Shown here: positions 27,201 to 38,176 of the stretch, in pieces
Numbering within the stretch: the stretch's first letter is position 1
Layout of the letters: each line of letters begins with the position of its first letter
NCBI GenBank assembly: GCA_018524725.1
Contig: JAEUWP010000500.1
Coordinates: 186,001 to 250,000, forward strand
DNA length: 64,000 nt
Direction of reading: 5' to 3'
Origin: Podaxis mareebaensis
Taxonomy: Eukaryota > Basidiomycota > Agaricomycetes > Agaricales > Agaricaceae
Position numbers and translations under genes: made by a program
Notes under the pieces: model-generated
What the model saw: the letters and a program-made list of their open reading frames with translations, nothing else
Databases searched by the model: none
What the model was told of the DNA's origin: nothing

Positions 27201-28990
27201 CCAGTTCCAGATTACGCTCCGTAAGCTTGACGAGAAGGTCTTCTGCATGTAAAGCGTCATCAAGCTGGAGTTTGAGTCCTTCAATCTCGGTTTCCGCGTT
27301 GGAAAGCTTGATCAAAGTCTCGTCGTATTGGACTACATTGAGGATTCCCCTGAGGACACACTAATGATTGGAGGGGCGTAGGACCAACCTTGGAGTTCGT
27401 CAAGGGTCTCAATGTCCTTCTCCATCTCTTGAATGCGCTTCCGCTGTTCATGTTCGGTTTCTTGAGAGAGGTCACGTAATCTGTGCATATACGTGAGTTT
27501 TGGGAGGTTGTAATATAAGGAAGAAGCTCACTTAATAAGAGCCTCCTTCAAGCGCTCGTTTTGCTTTTCCAGCTGGATGTATGCCAGTGAGTCCTTTCCA
27601 GGAGCCTCTGCACGAGCGCTCCCATCTAGCAACACGGGTTAACAGGCCTAACATTTGGATCATGGTGTAGGGATCCAGCACACCTTCCTCGCCTTTCAAC
27701 ACGTTCATCTCAACCTGCATAACGGCCAACTTCTCCTTCAGTTCCTCCAACTCCAACTCCGCTGCCTCAGCCTTTTCCTCAGCCATCTCCTTATCCAACA
27801 TGGCCATCTCCAACTGATCCTGAGCATCCACAACTCTGCCCTCGGCCAACTGCGACAACTGCTGCGCATCCGCAAGCTCGCGTTTAGTCGCGATGAGATC
27901 TTGCTGAAGCTGACTGAGCTTGAGCTGGAGCTTGGGCTTGACCGCGATGAAGGATTTGGCGTCTTCGAGCTGGGTTTCAAGTTCGCGGATGTGGCGGGCG
28001 TCGTCGGTGCGTTTGGCTTCGAGAACACGGACTTTGGCGCGGAGTTCTTGGAGCTCAGTGTCGTCTACTGGACGCTAGAGGTGAAGATGTTAGGTTATAG
28101 TACGTTAGACTGGTGAAGGACAGTGCATACGGGTGCTGGAGCGACTGGAGAGGCGACTTTGGGGCGTGTTGCTCCACGGTCGTGGATAGGGGCAGAAACC
28201 TGTGGGGAGGTAGACGGTGAAGGGGTAGGTGCAGGCTCTGGTTCCGGTGGCAAACTGAGAGGGGAAGATGTTCGGGGCGCAGTGATATTAGATCCTACTA
28301 TACCAGGCGCAGTGGACGCGGCAACAACGGCTGGCATCTTGGTATACATCGGACCTGGCGAATTTGGTCCAGGACTTGGGGGAACATCCGAGCTAGGCGA
28401 CTGGCGCATAGCAAGGGATCGACGAGGCTGAAGACTGAGATTCGGGGTGCGTTTGGTTGGAGAAGCGGCATTGGCTCGGGCGATCTTGTTGGGTACGGGC
28501 GTTGCTTGAGGAATGGTTTGTGGTAGTCTGGCTGGACTTTGGGCACGGGGAGAGGATGCTTTGGAGGAAGTGCTTGTTGGTGTTGCACTTGGTCGAAGTG
28601 TGCTTGCACGGAGCAAACTGCTACTATTGGTGCGTTGGTGGCCCTGTGGACGTGCTGCTGTAGGAGGGGGACCTGGTGCCGGTCGCTAGACACGATGGTC
28701 GTCAGGGAATTGAGGATAGTGGGATTAATGGTATTCACTGTGGATGTACTCGCTGTGTTGTCAATTTCCATGCCATGAATATTCTTGATCTGGCTCTGGC
28801 GGACAAAGACGCCATAGTTCATCTTGCAGGAGAAGTAGACGACGCCATTGATAGATCCATCGTTCTTTCCGTTTGGCTCATAGAGCTCGATGCCGATCCA
28901 TTTTCCCGGCGCAAAGTCTGTCGTACCAGAGAAACGCACGACACCACGGCCTTGAGGAATGGTCACAATGGAGCCCACTGGAGGGTCCAT
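24264..28990 (-). CDS. NIP100: Dynactin large subunit p150-Glued
   Basis: Cytoplasmic adaptor that links dynein to microtubules and cargo, needed for nuclear migration and hyphal transport. The N-terminus is a CAP-Gly domain (residues about 5-70: GRGVVRFSGTTDFAPGKW, then SGTTDF- and GKNDGSINGVVYF-type motifs) that binds microtubule plus ends. A Ser/Pro/Arg-rich basic linker follows. A long coiled coil then begins at RPVDDTELQELRAKV and is rich in heptads. A dynactin-family helical region follows (for example QSDWDATSCYLFFLRLSY and MDLINTVVAQKHNMPES), then a second coiled coil and a charged C-terminus ending ALSERL. At least ten introns are evident. The first exons are 28990-28739, 28685-28131 and from 28074 downward, all in frame with GT-AG borders. 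Total length is roughly 1,250 residues, normal for fungal p150. The start is divergent from Raptor, 318 bp away. Confidence 0.93.
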
Positions 28991-29308
28991 TGTGCGGGGT
29001 GTTGTTCAGGCTGGGAGGAGGATGCGTTCATCGTAACAAAATGTGACACGCGCGTCCATCACACAAACAACCTTGACATACCGTTCTCCTCCCTCTCCAC
29101 CCTTTATCTCATCTCCCTCCATTCAGCCTAGCTTTCCGTTCCCTGAAGAGAGGCTTACAACCGACCCCCAGCTTAACCCAACAGGTGCATTTTTATTATC
29201 CAGTTCGCATGGATTTCACTCGACAACTCACACTCAACTCACACCCGGTCCGGCTTACGTCTCCAGTAGTCGATTGCACAGCTCTCGAGGTCAGCACTCG
29301 GCGGAGCG
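28991..29308. promoter_or_regulatory. Shared divergent promoter, dynactin p150 / Raptor
   Basis: The two start codons are separated by 318 bp and the genes are transcribed away from each other, so both core promoters and 5' leaders must lie here. The Raptor side is C/T-rich (for example CTCCCTCTCCACC near 29090), as is common just upstream of fungal transcription starts. No TATA box was identified with confidence. Confidence 0.55.
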
Positions 29309-32300
29309 ATGTACATACAATCGCGGCCATCGCAGAACGGTACGGCCTATGCTGAAGGCGAGTTTTATGATCAACAAGTTTCCACCTCTCGTTCTTACAT
29401 CACAAACTCAGGTGTCGGCTGGCCCCAAGGCCCTGCCTCCCGGATAGGAACACAAAGCTCGGACTCAGACACTGAACGCGAATACCGCTCTACATCTCTC
29501 TCGGACCCATCCGGACAACACCAAGGAAGCAGCGACATCAATCGCGACGACAGCCCCGCAGAGAACGCGAACCCATCTATAGATATCCTCCCAGACTCTG
29601 GACCTCCCATTCCATACTGGTCTGTCAAGCGCCATCTCACATGTGGCAATCCCACTCCGGGTCCTCCGTGGTCCCAGCAGTTCGTACCCTGGCGTGGTTC
29701 GGCTCCCGGAAAACTTAAGACTGCCAACGCAGCACTTGTCCTGTGCCTCAACATCGATGTTGACCCCCCAGATATAGTAAAAACCAACCCTTGCGCAGTA
29801 TTGGAAAGTTGGGTCAATCCCCACACTCTGCCTTCTCACAAAGCACTGGAAGCCATCGGCTCTAACCTTCAGCACCAGTTCGAGGGGCTTAGTCTCAAGA
29901 TCGCCTATAAACCGATACTGGATCCGTCCCTGGAGGATCTCCGTCGCTTCTGTCAGACTTTACGTAGGCAGGCAAAGGACGATGCTGTTCTGTTTTATTA
30001 CAATGGTCATGGCGTCCCGAAACCCACTTCAAGTGGTGAACTGTGGTGCTTCAACCGCAACTATACGCAGTATATCCCCGTTTCATTACAGGAGGTGCAA
30101 AGCTGGATTGGCTCGCCGGGTGTTTATATCTGGGACTGTTCGGCAGCAGGTCATCTACTCAACAACTTCAACACCTTTGCCCGACGGCGCGATCAGGAGG
30201 CGAGAGCAGCTCACGGGGAATTTCCTGAAGGCATCCACCCCTTCACCGACTCACTACAACTTGCCGCATGTGGACCGAACGAACAGCTACCTTCATGTCC
30301 AGAGTTACCTGCAGATGTATTTACCGCCTGCCTCACATCTCCCATTGACATTGCCCTACGATACTTCACCATGAACAACCAGCTCCCAAACGGCATTTCG
30401 ATAGACATGGTTATTCAGCTTCCCGGAGATCTTAAAGATCGTCGGACACCTCTTGGGGAACTTAACTGGATTTTCACTGCAATTACCGACACGATTGCCT
30501 GGACGACCTTTCCTCGTGATATCTTTGTCAAACTGTATCGCTCGGATCTCCTCATCGCTTCCCTTTTCCGCAACTTTCTCCTCGCAGAACGTGTTATGAA
30601 GAATTATCACTGTACCCCACTTACTGAACCACGACTTCCCCCTACCAATACCCACCCTCTATGGGACACATGGGATTTAGCCGTTGATGCTTGCTTGCGC
30701 CAACTCCCTGACCTCCTGTACAGACCACCAGAGCTGAAGGGTGGCAATCTCGCGAAACTCGGTGTGACTCCAGACAAAATTGGTCAACCAGGCAAAGACC
30801 CTTTTGGCGGTCTCTTCAAGCCACCCGATGCCAAACCCTACGTCTACATTCCCAGCAGATTCTTCGCCGACCAACTCACTGCGTTCGAGGTTTGGATATC
30901 ACGAGGTGGATCTGCATTGACCAAACGGGGTCCCATGGCTCTGCCCGTCCCTGCTCCCAGCCAGGACGTTCCGCCGACACCCAGCATAGGAGAATCAAAA
31001 CCGGCGCCAGGAACCAACACTCCCTTCCCCGACAAAGATGCCCTTGCCAAACGTACCACTGAAGAAATCCGTCAAATGCGCCCAAAGCTCGACGGAATCA
31101 ACGACCAACGACACCTCGTCCCACGCAAACCACCCGACCAACTCCCGATAGTCCTCCAAGTCCTCCTCTCGCAACCTCACCGTCTACGTGCACTCATCCT
31201 CTTGTCCCAATTCGTTGATCTAGGACCCTGGGCTGTCCACTTAGTACTCACAATCGGCATCTTCCCATACATCTCGAAACTCCTCCAAGCAGCGGGCCAA
31301 GACCTCCGCCCCGTTCTTATATTCATCTGGGCGCGCATTCTCGCGGTTGACCAGTCTGTACAAGCTGACCTCTTCAACTCCTCCGGCTTCAAATATTTTT
31401 CGACGGTCCTTGGACTCCAGAACGACGACGTCCTCCCGAACAGCTCGGAACACAAAGCCATGTGCTCGTTTATCCTTGCTTCAGTCTCACGAGATTTCCC
31501 TCACGGACAAGCCGCCTGCTGGTCAGAACGGGTATTCGACAACTGTTGGAATAGACTTGAAGAACCAGATTTCCTGTTGAGGCAATGGACAGCGTTGTGT
31601 ATTGCGCAGATGTGGGCGGGGAATGACGAGATTAAGGTATATGGTGTTGATCGTGGGACGCAGGATAAGTTGATTAGGATGTTGGCGGATGATTCGGCGG
31701 AGGTGAGGTCTGCAGCTTTGTATGCGTTGGGGACATTTATGGGTGCGAGTGGGTCGGCTGATCCGAGTAGGCCTGGTGGGGGTGGAACGGGGACGATGTA
31801 CCATTTGGAGGAGAGAGTGCATTTTAGGATGGAGGTGGCTGTTGCGACGGGTGCTACGCTTGCCATTAAGGACGATGCGAGCCCGATGTGTAGGAAGGAG
31901 TTATTGGTGGTGATCAGTTGTTTGGTGAAGGAATGGCGGGGGTATTTTGTGGTGTGTGCGTGGTTGTATTGGGAGGAGGATAGGCGATGGAGGGCGGGTG
32001 CGACGGGACATAGTTCGAAAGCGTATATCCATGACGATGATGTCACAAATCAGGCCGTCACGGAGTGGTTGGACAGTTTCGGGGACGATGAGATGTTAAG
32101 AGAGGAGAACCGTGTGCTGCTTTCGTCGTTTTTCACGATTTTTGTTGTCTTGTTGGATCTTTCCGTGGACCCATACGTGGAAGTCGCGACGATGGCACAG
32201 ACGATCGTGGATTACATCGTGGCTTTGCTCTTGGAATCTCCGTTTACAAAGCTCGAGAGCTCGACGCTGGATAAACCTCCGACGGCACCGAATGAGAAAC

Positions 32301-34592
32301 GTACTGGGTCATCACCGTATTTGGGCTCGGAACGAACGAGAAGTCTCTCATCTGGGGCTCCTACTACGGCAGTTATTGCACCTCCTTCGCCAAATCCGGA
32401 CCGACCATCATTGGCAAGGACTGACACCCTAGGAAACCCGTTGTCCAGTACGCTCAAGCGCACGTCATCCTTCGCAAACGCCACCTCGTCGTTTATCAAA
32501 TCCTTTGCCTTCCCCTCGACGTCTTCAGATGAAAACAGATCCTCATCCGCTCCTCCGCTTTCCGGGTCAACAAGTTTCCAAGAACCCATCGACCTTACGA
32601 AACCTCCTCCTCCAAATCTCAATTTCGCGAAATACGAATCACCCTATCCAGATCCCGAATCTTCCGAGAACTCCCCATCCCCTTCATCGCATCTGCGCGA
32701 AAGAGAGAGGTTCTCCGCCAACGCAGCAAATTCACCCCACTCTTCGCAAGAAGTCCCGCACTACACACACGATTTCCAACCTTACCACGTCATGGAGGCG
32801 TTGATGGAAGAAGATATGGAACGGCTGCGTGCAAGACGTAGGACTGGATTGTACCCGAGGAACCGTCACCAGAGTCAGGGACATGGCGGGAGTGGCTCAA
32901 TGCCAAGTCCGAGTAATAGTACGTTCTCGAGGGATTCGGGTGATAGTAGTGTGATTTTGGGGCTGGGGACGGGGGCTGGAATCAGGGATGTGTTGCCGTT
33001 GAGGAGTACGTTCTTTGATTGGTGTTGTGAATACTTTAAGGAGCCGCAGATGAGGGTGAGTGTCCTGTCTTTTGTTCTGGAGTTGGGGTGGGTGATTAAT
33101 GTAACATGCCTTTAGCAAACAGAGGCAGACGAACCGGGTAGTATGCAATACAATTATCAAGTGTGGAGAAACTCGAGGAATGAGAAGGTTTTGAGTGAGA
33201 CAAAGGAGCAGGCCAATAATGCTGGTGAGTTTGTGTTATCCCCCTGGAGCGTCGGTTGTTGACGCTGTCGAGCAGAATTTTGTAGATGGGATAGACCTGT
33301 GGCAACGATACAGACTGGAGGATACCCGCTTACCATGGCTTTCCATTCGTTTGATCAACAGCTTGTCGTTGCAAATGATAGTGACATTGTTAGGTACGCA
33401 CAACCTGGTTCTCGATAACAAAGCGCGAGTTGACGGCCATATAGCGTGTATGATTGGTCAACCCGTAAACGCCTCAGTCAATGGTGCAATGGGAACCCCA
33501 AAGGCGCGAGTATCACATCCATCCACATCATCAATCAGGATGTTGGTGGCATTATTGTCGTTGGATCAGCTGAGGGCATCGTTCGGTTGTACCGCAACTA
33601 TGATCCAGTCCTGGAGCAAGGACCTGTTCAGATGGTTAGCGCGTTCCGGGCGTTGAATGAAGTTATCCAAATGAGGCAGGGAACTGGTTTGATCCTTGAT
33701 TGGAAACAGTCCGCTGGAACGCTTCTCGTTGGTGGTGATTCGCGGGTCATCAAAGTGTGGGATGCGCAAACAGAAACCCAGGGATTGGTGAGTTTTCTCT
33801 ACAGAATTGAGACAACAAGCTGAGTTTATGCATTCTAGGACATGGACACTAACTCTGAAAGTCCCGTCACTGCTATTGCTTCCGACATGGGTAACTCGCA
33901 GACGTTTGCTGCTAGTTTCGCTGACGGTATGGTCAAGATCTTTGATCGACGGATAGAGGAGGAAGACTCCATTGTGAGGACGTATTCCGATCATACGTCT
34001 TGGATACAGAATGTGTGCTGGCACCCGAGACAAGGATTACAGCTTATGTCGGCTAGGTATGTGCACGGCCTGCGCCTTGAGATGACTTTACTGAATTGAC
34101 TACTTTAGCTTGGATGGACAAGTGAAGTTATGGGACATGCGAGGACCTCCCCTGCCAATCAAAACATGGCAGGTTCAGCCTCAGGGCCTCTCGGCGTTTG
34201 ACGCTCATCCGTTAACAGGCGTCTTTGCGTCGTGAGTTCACTGCTCCCTTCCTCTTTGCTTTCCACTGAGATCTATGCTTCTCAGGTCGTCTGCCATCGG
34301 CGCCACCAACTGGCGTGCACAAAAGATCGTCGTCAACTCGTTGAACCAGCCCGAACCCCTCTCATCATTCCACCTACAGACCGGAATGACTATGGCCCCG
34401 CTACGGACACTGCCATCGACGTTCATTCCAAGACTTAGTTCGTTGGTTTTCCATCCAAAGGAAATGCTCTATGGCTTGGGTCAGCCTGATGGTACAAGTG
34501 AGTGCTACACCTCTTTTACTTGGAACTAATTTTGATGTAATTGCTCAGTTCGTGTCATGGGCTGTAAACTCTCTCAGCCAGAATTTGCATAA
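29309..34592 (+). CDS. KOG1: Raptor/Kog1, TORC1 scaffold subunit
   Basis: Scaffold of TOR complex 1 that presents substrates to the TOR kinase at the vacuole or lysosome in response to nutrients. The model has eight exons: 29309-33055, 33116-33224, about 33276-33393, about 33445-33787, 33839-34056, 34109-34231, 34286-34497 and 34549-34592, about 1,637 residues. The N-terminal caspase-like Raptor domain is clear (FYYNGHGVPKPTSSGELW and IWDCSAAGHLLNNF). Armadillo/HEAT-type helices follow (LLSQPHRLRALILLSQFVDL). Then comes a Ser/Pro-rich variable region (roughly residues 1000-1200) and a C-terminal seven-blade WD40 domain (GNPKGASITSIHIINQDVGG and SLDGQVKLWDMRG). The first exon of 3.7 kb is uninterrupted, while the WD40 part holds seven short introns. 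Length and domain order are normal for the family. The start is the first Met of the long frame; a few residues either way are possible. Confidence 0.96.
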
Positions 34593-35437
34593 ATGCAAAC
34601 TTGAGTTGTTTCGCACACTATCTTCTTGGATATAATAATATTTTTCTTATTTCACGTTTTATATAAATCCTCCAACAATGTTGTTTTTGTAGAGTAACAT
34701 AATGGAAACGAGTTGATTGAATTGAATAATTTCTTGACATACAACATAATGCCATTATCACCAGAAGTGATGAGAACTTTCAACTTATGAAGGATGCTTA
34801 CTGGCAAACTTGGAAACGTCCGCTCATGGGATAGACATAACCCGCTACGTGTACGTCGCTGCCATGGATCCGAGGAAAGTGTCAGAAAAAAAAACGCGTT
34901 ACCAATCACTTACAAAACTGAGCATAGGAGTATCCTTGTGCTGCTTGGACATTGGAATGATTCAAACAGTATAAGGGCCAAGGTTTTGCGGCACCGGCAA
35001 CTCGCAGCAAGTCACATCACCCCGCTCTTTGGACATCTCTGGGGTGAAGAACTTACGGAATGTTCGAAAACCGACATAACCTTGGAATGTGGAGACTCAG
35101 GGTCAAATCAGCTCAGCCGTTAGTGCACAGTGTTCACTTCAGGGCCTGAATCAAATAAAAGTCAATACTCAATAGTAGACAAGATCCGAAGCAAAACTCT
35201 TGCAAAATTTACGGTCGCGTGTGGAAGCAGGATGCTCACACCGTTAGACATCTGTGTTCACGCAACAGAACATACAAGGTGGCATTGTCCTGTTAATAAT
35301 TCGAAGTGCAATGAATGAGGCCTGAGAACTTTCCCCAATTTATTGAATGTTATCACGCCGTGAGCAGGAGATTATGCTGGTCATATAACCTGGATAGCAG
35401 GAATATATCCATATACAGTATCAATCATCGTACAAAT
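34593..35437. other. AT-rich intergenic between convergent genes
   Basis: Between the stops of Raptor (plus) and the RNA-repair-like gene (minus). The first 150 bases are AT-rich with TATAATAATATTTTTC, fitting a 3' UTR and polyadenylation region. Short open frames here overlap on both strands and show nothing conserved. Confidence 0.5.
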
Positions 35438-38017
35438 TCATTCGGTCGACGCAACTCCATTGAGGCCCAGATTTCCCCTGGTCCAATGCTCATTCCCTGC
35501 AATGAAGTCCCCACGAACCACCTTCCCTCTCTCTCGTACGACCCCTTGATGTTCTACCTTCACATACACGCCCTCCACTCTCCCATCATAGAACCGAGAC
35601 GGCATTTCAATTAGCTCCATGAACCTGTTTCGGGATGGCAGCTCGTTTTGCAGCTCGCACATGATAGGGACAATAGGAATAGAAGTGTCCCGCAAAACAG
35701 CCTCTAAAGTTGCACGATCGACAAACTGACAGGAACTGCGATCGTATAAGTCAAAGGCGATGAAGAGGTCGGGGAGACGAGTATAAGCAATAGAGTGGGT
35801 TGCATACATCCACTCGCCGAAAAAGATGTACCGCTCGGCATAGTAAGGGTCGCGATCGAGAACGTGATAAATGTCCGAACGGCGCTGTTCGATCCACTTC
35901 CCCAACTTTTTGAATTGTTCATGCGTTTCGGGGTTCACGAAATGAGACCTATTTTGGACGAGGATGTTAGAGCGGTCAGGGGAAAGCGAAAATCCCATAT
36001 TGGCACCATCAATCTTTTCAGTGATGATCACACGACCAACGACTTCTCGGCCAAGATTAGCGTCTCGAGAAACAATATCGTCGGGTGTGGCACCTCCAAC
36101 ATCTATCAGATGCGATGTGCGAGGAAACTTGAATATGGTGACGGGTGGTGATAAGAGCCGAACAAGTTCCAGGGCAGCTTGGAATGACTTGATCCGAACA
36201 ACTGCAGCGAATCCTTCAGACAGCCGTGGCCTGACGAACTGCTGGTGCATTTGGGTGATGGCGTTGCGGACACGGTTACCCGGTGGGAGAGTGGGATGTC
36301 CGATTCGCATTTGCGCCCTTGATGTGCACAGCACGCGATCGTAATCGAACCAAACGCAGACAGGGGAGATGGCCCAGTTGGATGCTAATTTAAGCCACTC
36401 CTTCCTTTCTACGTCCGACATATTGCATCGATCGAGCAGCGTGAGACTGTGTCCAGGTTTCCTCGATATCGCCGACTCGCACGCCACACGGCTGCCAAAT
36501 TCGTCTTGGGAGACCCTCCAAAAGTGTTGTGGCGCGCGAGCCACTAAAGCATTGGAGAACCATGATTTTCCGGAACCAGGTAAGCCAACGAGAACGATGA
36601 GGTTGGATTCCGAGGAAATCGTGCCTTCCACCTCCATGGGACAAGGTGGTGGTTCGGAGGGTCTTTCAGGATAGATCGACTGCCGTTTCCAGATGGTGCT
36701 ACACCACTTAGAAATGAACTCTTCTTGCTGAGAGGTTTCTATGCTTCCCGGTCTAATGGTACGTAGGATTCTAACCGCTTCTGAGGCAGCCAGCTCGGGC
36801 TGGGTCAGATGGAGATTTGGTTTCTTGAACCCATAGGCAGCAAGGTAGCACGCGACAACCGTGCCAGCTCTCCCTTTTCCTCCGCCGCAGTGAACCAGTA
36901 CAGGGCGCTTCTTCTCGTCGTCTATCAGCTGCATGATGATGTCCATCTGCTCGATCGACGGTGGGTGATAATTGGGGATAGGTAGGAAGGTATTGGATAT
37001 CGATTTGTTCCTGAACCAGGAAAGAGGAAGGGGTGTCTCTTCGGTAAGTGTGAGGACATGGCGAATGCCTAGATGAGGTGATGCGAGGACGTCGATGTCC
37101 TCTTCGCTCCTGGGCGTGGACATAACGGCCAAGTGATACGGGATGACCCAGCGAAAGAACCGGGGTAATTTGTGGTATTGATTAGTCCCAACAGGAACGA
37201 ACAGGGCATCTCGAGGTTCGAGACGAAGCGAAGGGGTTACCTCCAGGTCGCTGAGTTTCTCTCGAAGTGACCCTGACCAGGGTGTAAGCAGTAGGTTCGA
37301 GGGAATGTCCACTTTTTCGTGTTTCTGCAAGGCAGCACCCCATTCAGTCTCCCGAGCGCACACCACCAACTTCTTGATGCAATATTTTTGCACCTTGTGG
37401 TCGTCAGTCCGATCATGGGCCTGTGCATAGGCCAGCATAGCGTCCTTATAACTCTGCAGAGCAAGCGATGCTTCTGCAAACCGCAGAAACCCTTTTTGTG
37501 AGTCCGGACAGGTATTCATGAGCTCCAGGGCGAAGCTTTTCGCTTCGGTATGCCGTGAGAAGATAAAGGAAGTAAAAGATGAATGATCCAGAAACTCCGG
37601 GCTCGACAAAGGAGGTTGGTCGGGAAGCAGCGACTGGATACTTTTGTCCATTTCATGATCATCGTGGGGAGACAGAGTGATATGGAAGTGTTTTGGCGGA
37701 AGACCAAACCGTTTTCGAAGCTGTTGACCTGCTGCCCAAATAACGACAACGAAAAACACGCCATTTTTCCCACCAACACCGGCTGCAAAGACGTGGTTTG
37801 TATCCAATTCCTGTTGAAGCTGATTCAAACGAATCGAGGAATCGCGTAGTTCGCCTTTAGATGTGAGGGTAATATGGTACGGCATGCGTGTGTGTAGTTG
37901 ATCGTTTCGAACCCAAGGGCAATTCTGGATCGCGCTGCGAGCCATTTCGTCAACGCCGGGCCCAGTCAAAGCGTAAACACCGTGGATTTTCTGTAAGGAC
38001 AGCGCCATGTCACGCAA
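35438..38017 (-). CDS. Multidomain RNA-repair-like protein: 2H phosphoesterase, phosphatase, polynucleotide kinase and RNA ligase
   Basis: Single uninterrupted frame of 859 residues. Residues 1-125 carry two HxT motifs (H48-I-T50 and H112-I-T114), the signature of 2H phosphoesterases that open 2',3'-cyclic phosphates. Residues 150-225 are helical, TPR-like. Residues 290-445 form a dual-specificity phosphatase fold with the active-site loop HCGGGKGRAG (Cys377, Arg383); RNA 5'-phosphatases belong to this superfamily. Residues 470-620 hold a P-loop kinase: Walker A GLPGSGKS (478-485) and LLDRCNMSDVERKEW, as in PNK-type kinases. Residues 625-859 are an ATP-dependent RNA ligase: motif I EKIDGANMGF (adenylated Lys668), FGEWMY, FIAFDLYDR, motif IV EGVYVK and motif V KVVRGDF. 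Together they could heal and seal broken RNA, for example cleaved tRNA. The activities are inferred from motifs; substrate and location are unknown. The start could also be the second Met, at 38008. Confidence 0.9.
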   Translation of the reverse strand: MRDMALSLQKIHGVYALTGPGVDEMARSAIQNCPWVRNDQLHTRMPYHITLTSKGELRDSSIRLNQLQQELDTNHVFAAGVGGKNGVFFVVVIWAAGQQLRKRFGLPPKHFHITLSPHDDHEMDKSIQSLLPDQPPLSSPEFLDHSSFTSFIFSRHTEAKSFALELMNTCPDSQKGFLRFAEASLALQSYKDAMLAYAQAHDRTDDHKVQKYCIKKLVVCARETEWGAALQKHEKVDIPSNLLLTPWSGSLREKLSDLEVTPSLRLEPRDALFVPVGTNQYHKLPRFFRWVIPYHLAVMSTPRSEEDIDVLASPHLGIRHVLTLTEETPLPLSWFRNKSISNTFLPIPNYHPPSIEQMDIIMQLIDDEKKRPVLVHCGGGKGRAGTVVACYLAAYGFKKPNLHLTQPELAASEAVRILRTIRPGSIETSQQEEFISKWCSTIWKRQSIYPERPSEPPPCPMEVEGTISSESNLIVLVGLPGSGKSWFSNALVARAPQHFWRVSQDEFGSRVACESAISRKPGHSLTLLDRCNMSDVERKEWLKLASNWAISPVCVWFDYDRVLCTSRAQMRIGHPTLPPGNRVRNAITQMHQQFVRPRLSEGFAAVVRIKSFQAALELVRLLSPPVTIFKFPRTSHLIDVGGATPDDIVSRDANLGREVVGRVIITEKIDGANMGFSLSPDRSNILVQNRSHFVNPETHEQFKKLGKWIEQRRSDIYHVLDRDPYYAERYIFFGEWMYATHSIAYTRLPDLFIAFDLYDRSSCQFVDRATLEAVLRDTSIPIVPIMCELQNELPSRNRFMELIEMPSRFYDGRVEGVYVKVEHQGVVRERGKVVRGDFIAGNEHWTRGNLGLNGVASTE

Positions 38018-38176
38018 ATGGAGATCTGGAAGGTATCAATGCAGTTGGTGGCCTTGAAGTTACGAAATATAAGCCCGACGGTGCCATCTCGTGAGTCAGC
38101 TTGACGGTTAACAAGATATGTCGTGTGGCTGTGCCATGTGTGTATCGGTCCCGTCGATGGTGTGAGTGGCCAGTTC
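38018..38176. promoter_or_regulatory. Compact divergent promoter, RNA-repair gene / RCC1-like gene
   Basis: The two start codons lie at most 159 bp apart (105 bp if the upstream ATG at 38123 is used), transcribed away from each other. Both genes therefore share one nucleosome-sized promoter, which makes co-regulation likely but not certain. Confidence 0.5.

Noticed and set aside
28123..28663. Plus-strand frames rich in Gly/Ala and Trp/Leu
   Set aside because: Antisense to the basic linker of dynactin p150, whose splice pattern and domain order are convincing.
31722..32046. Frames within the Raptor helical repeat region on both strands
   Set aside because: The long Raptor frame is continuous here and explains the coding signal.
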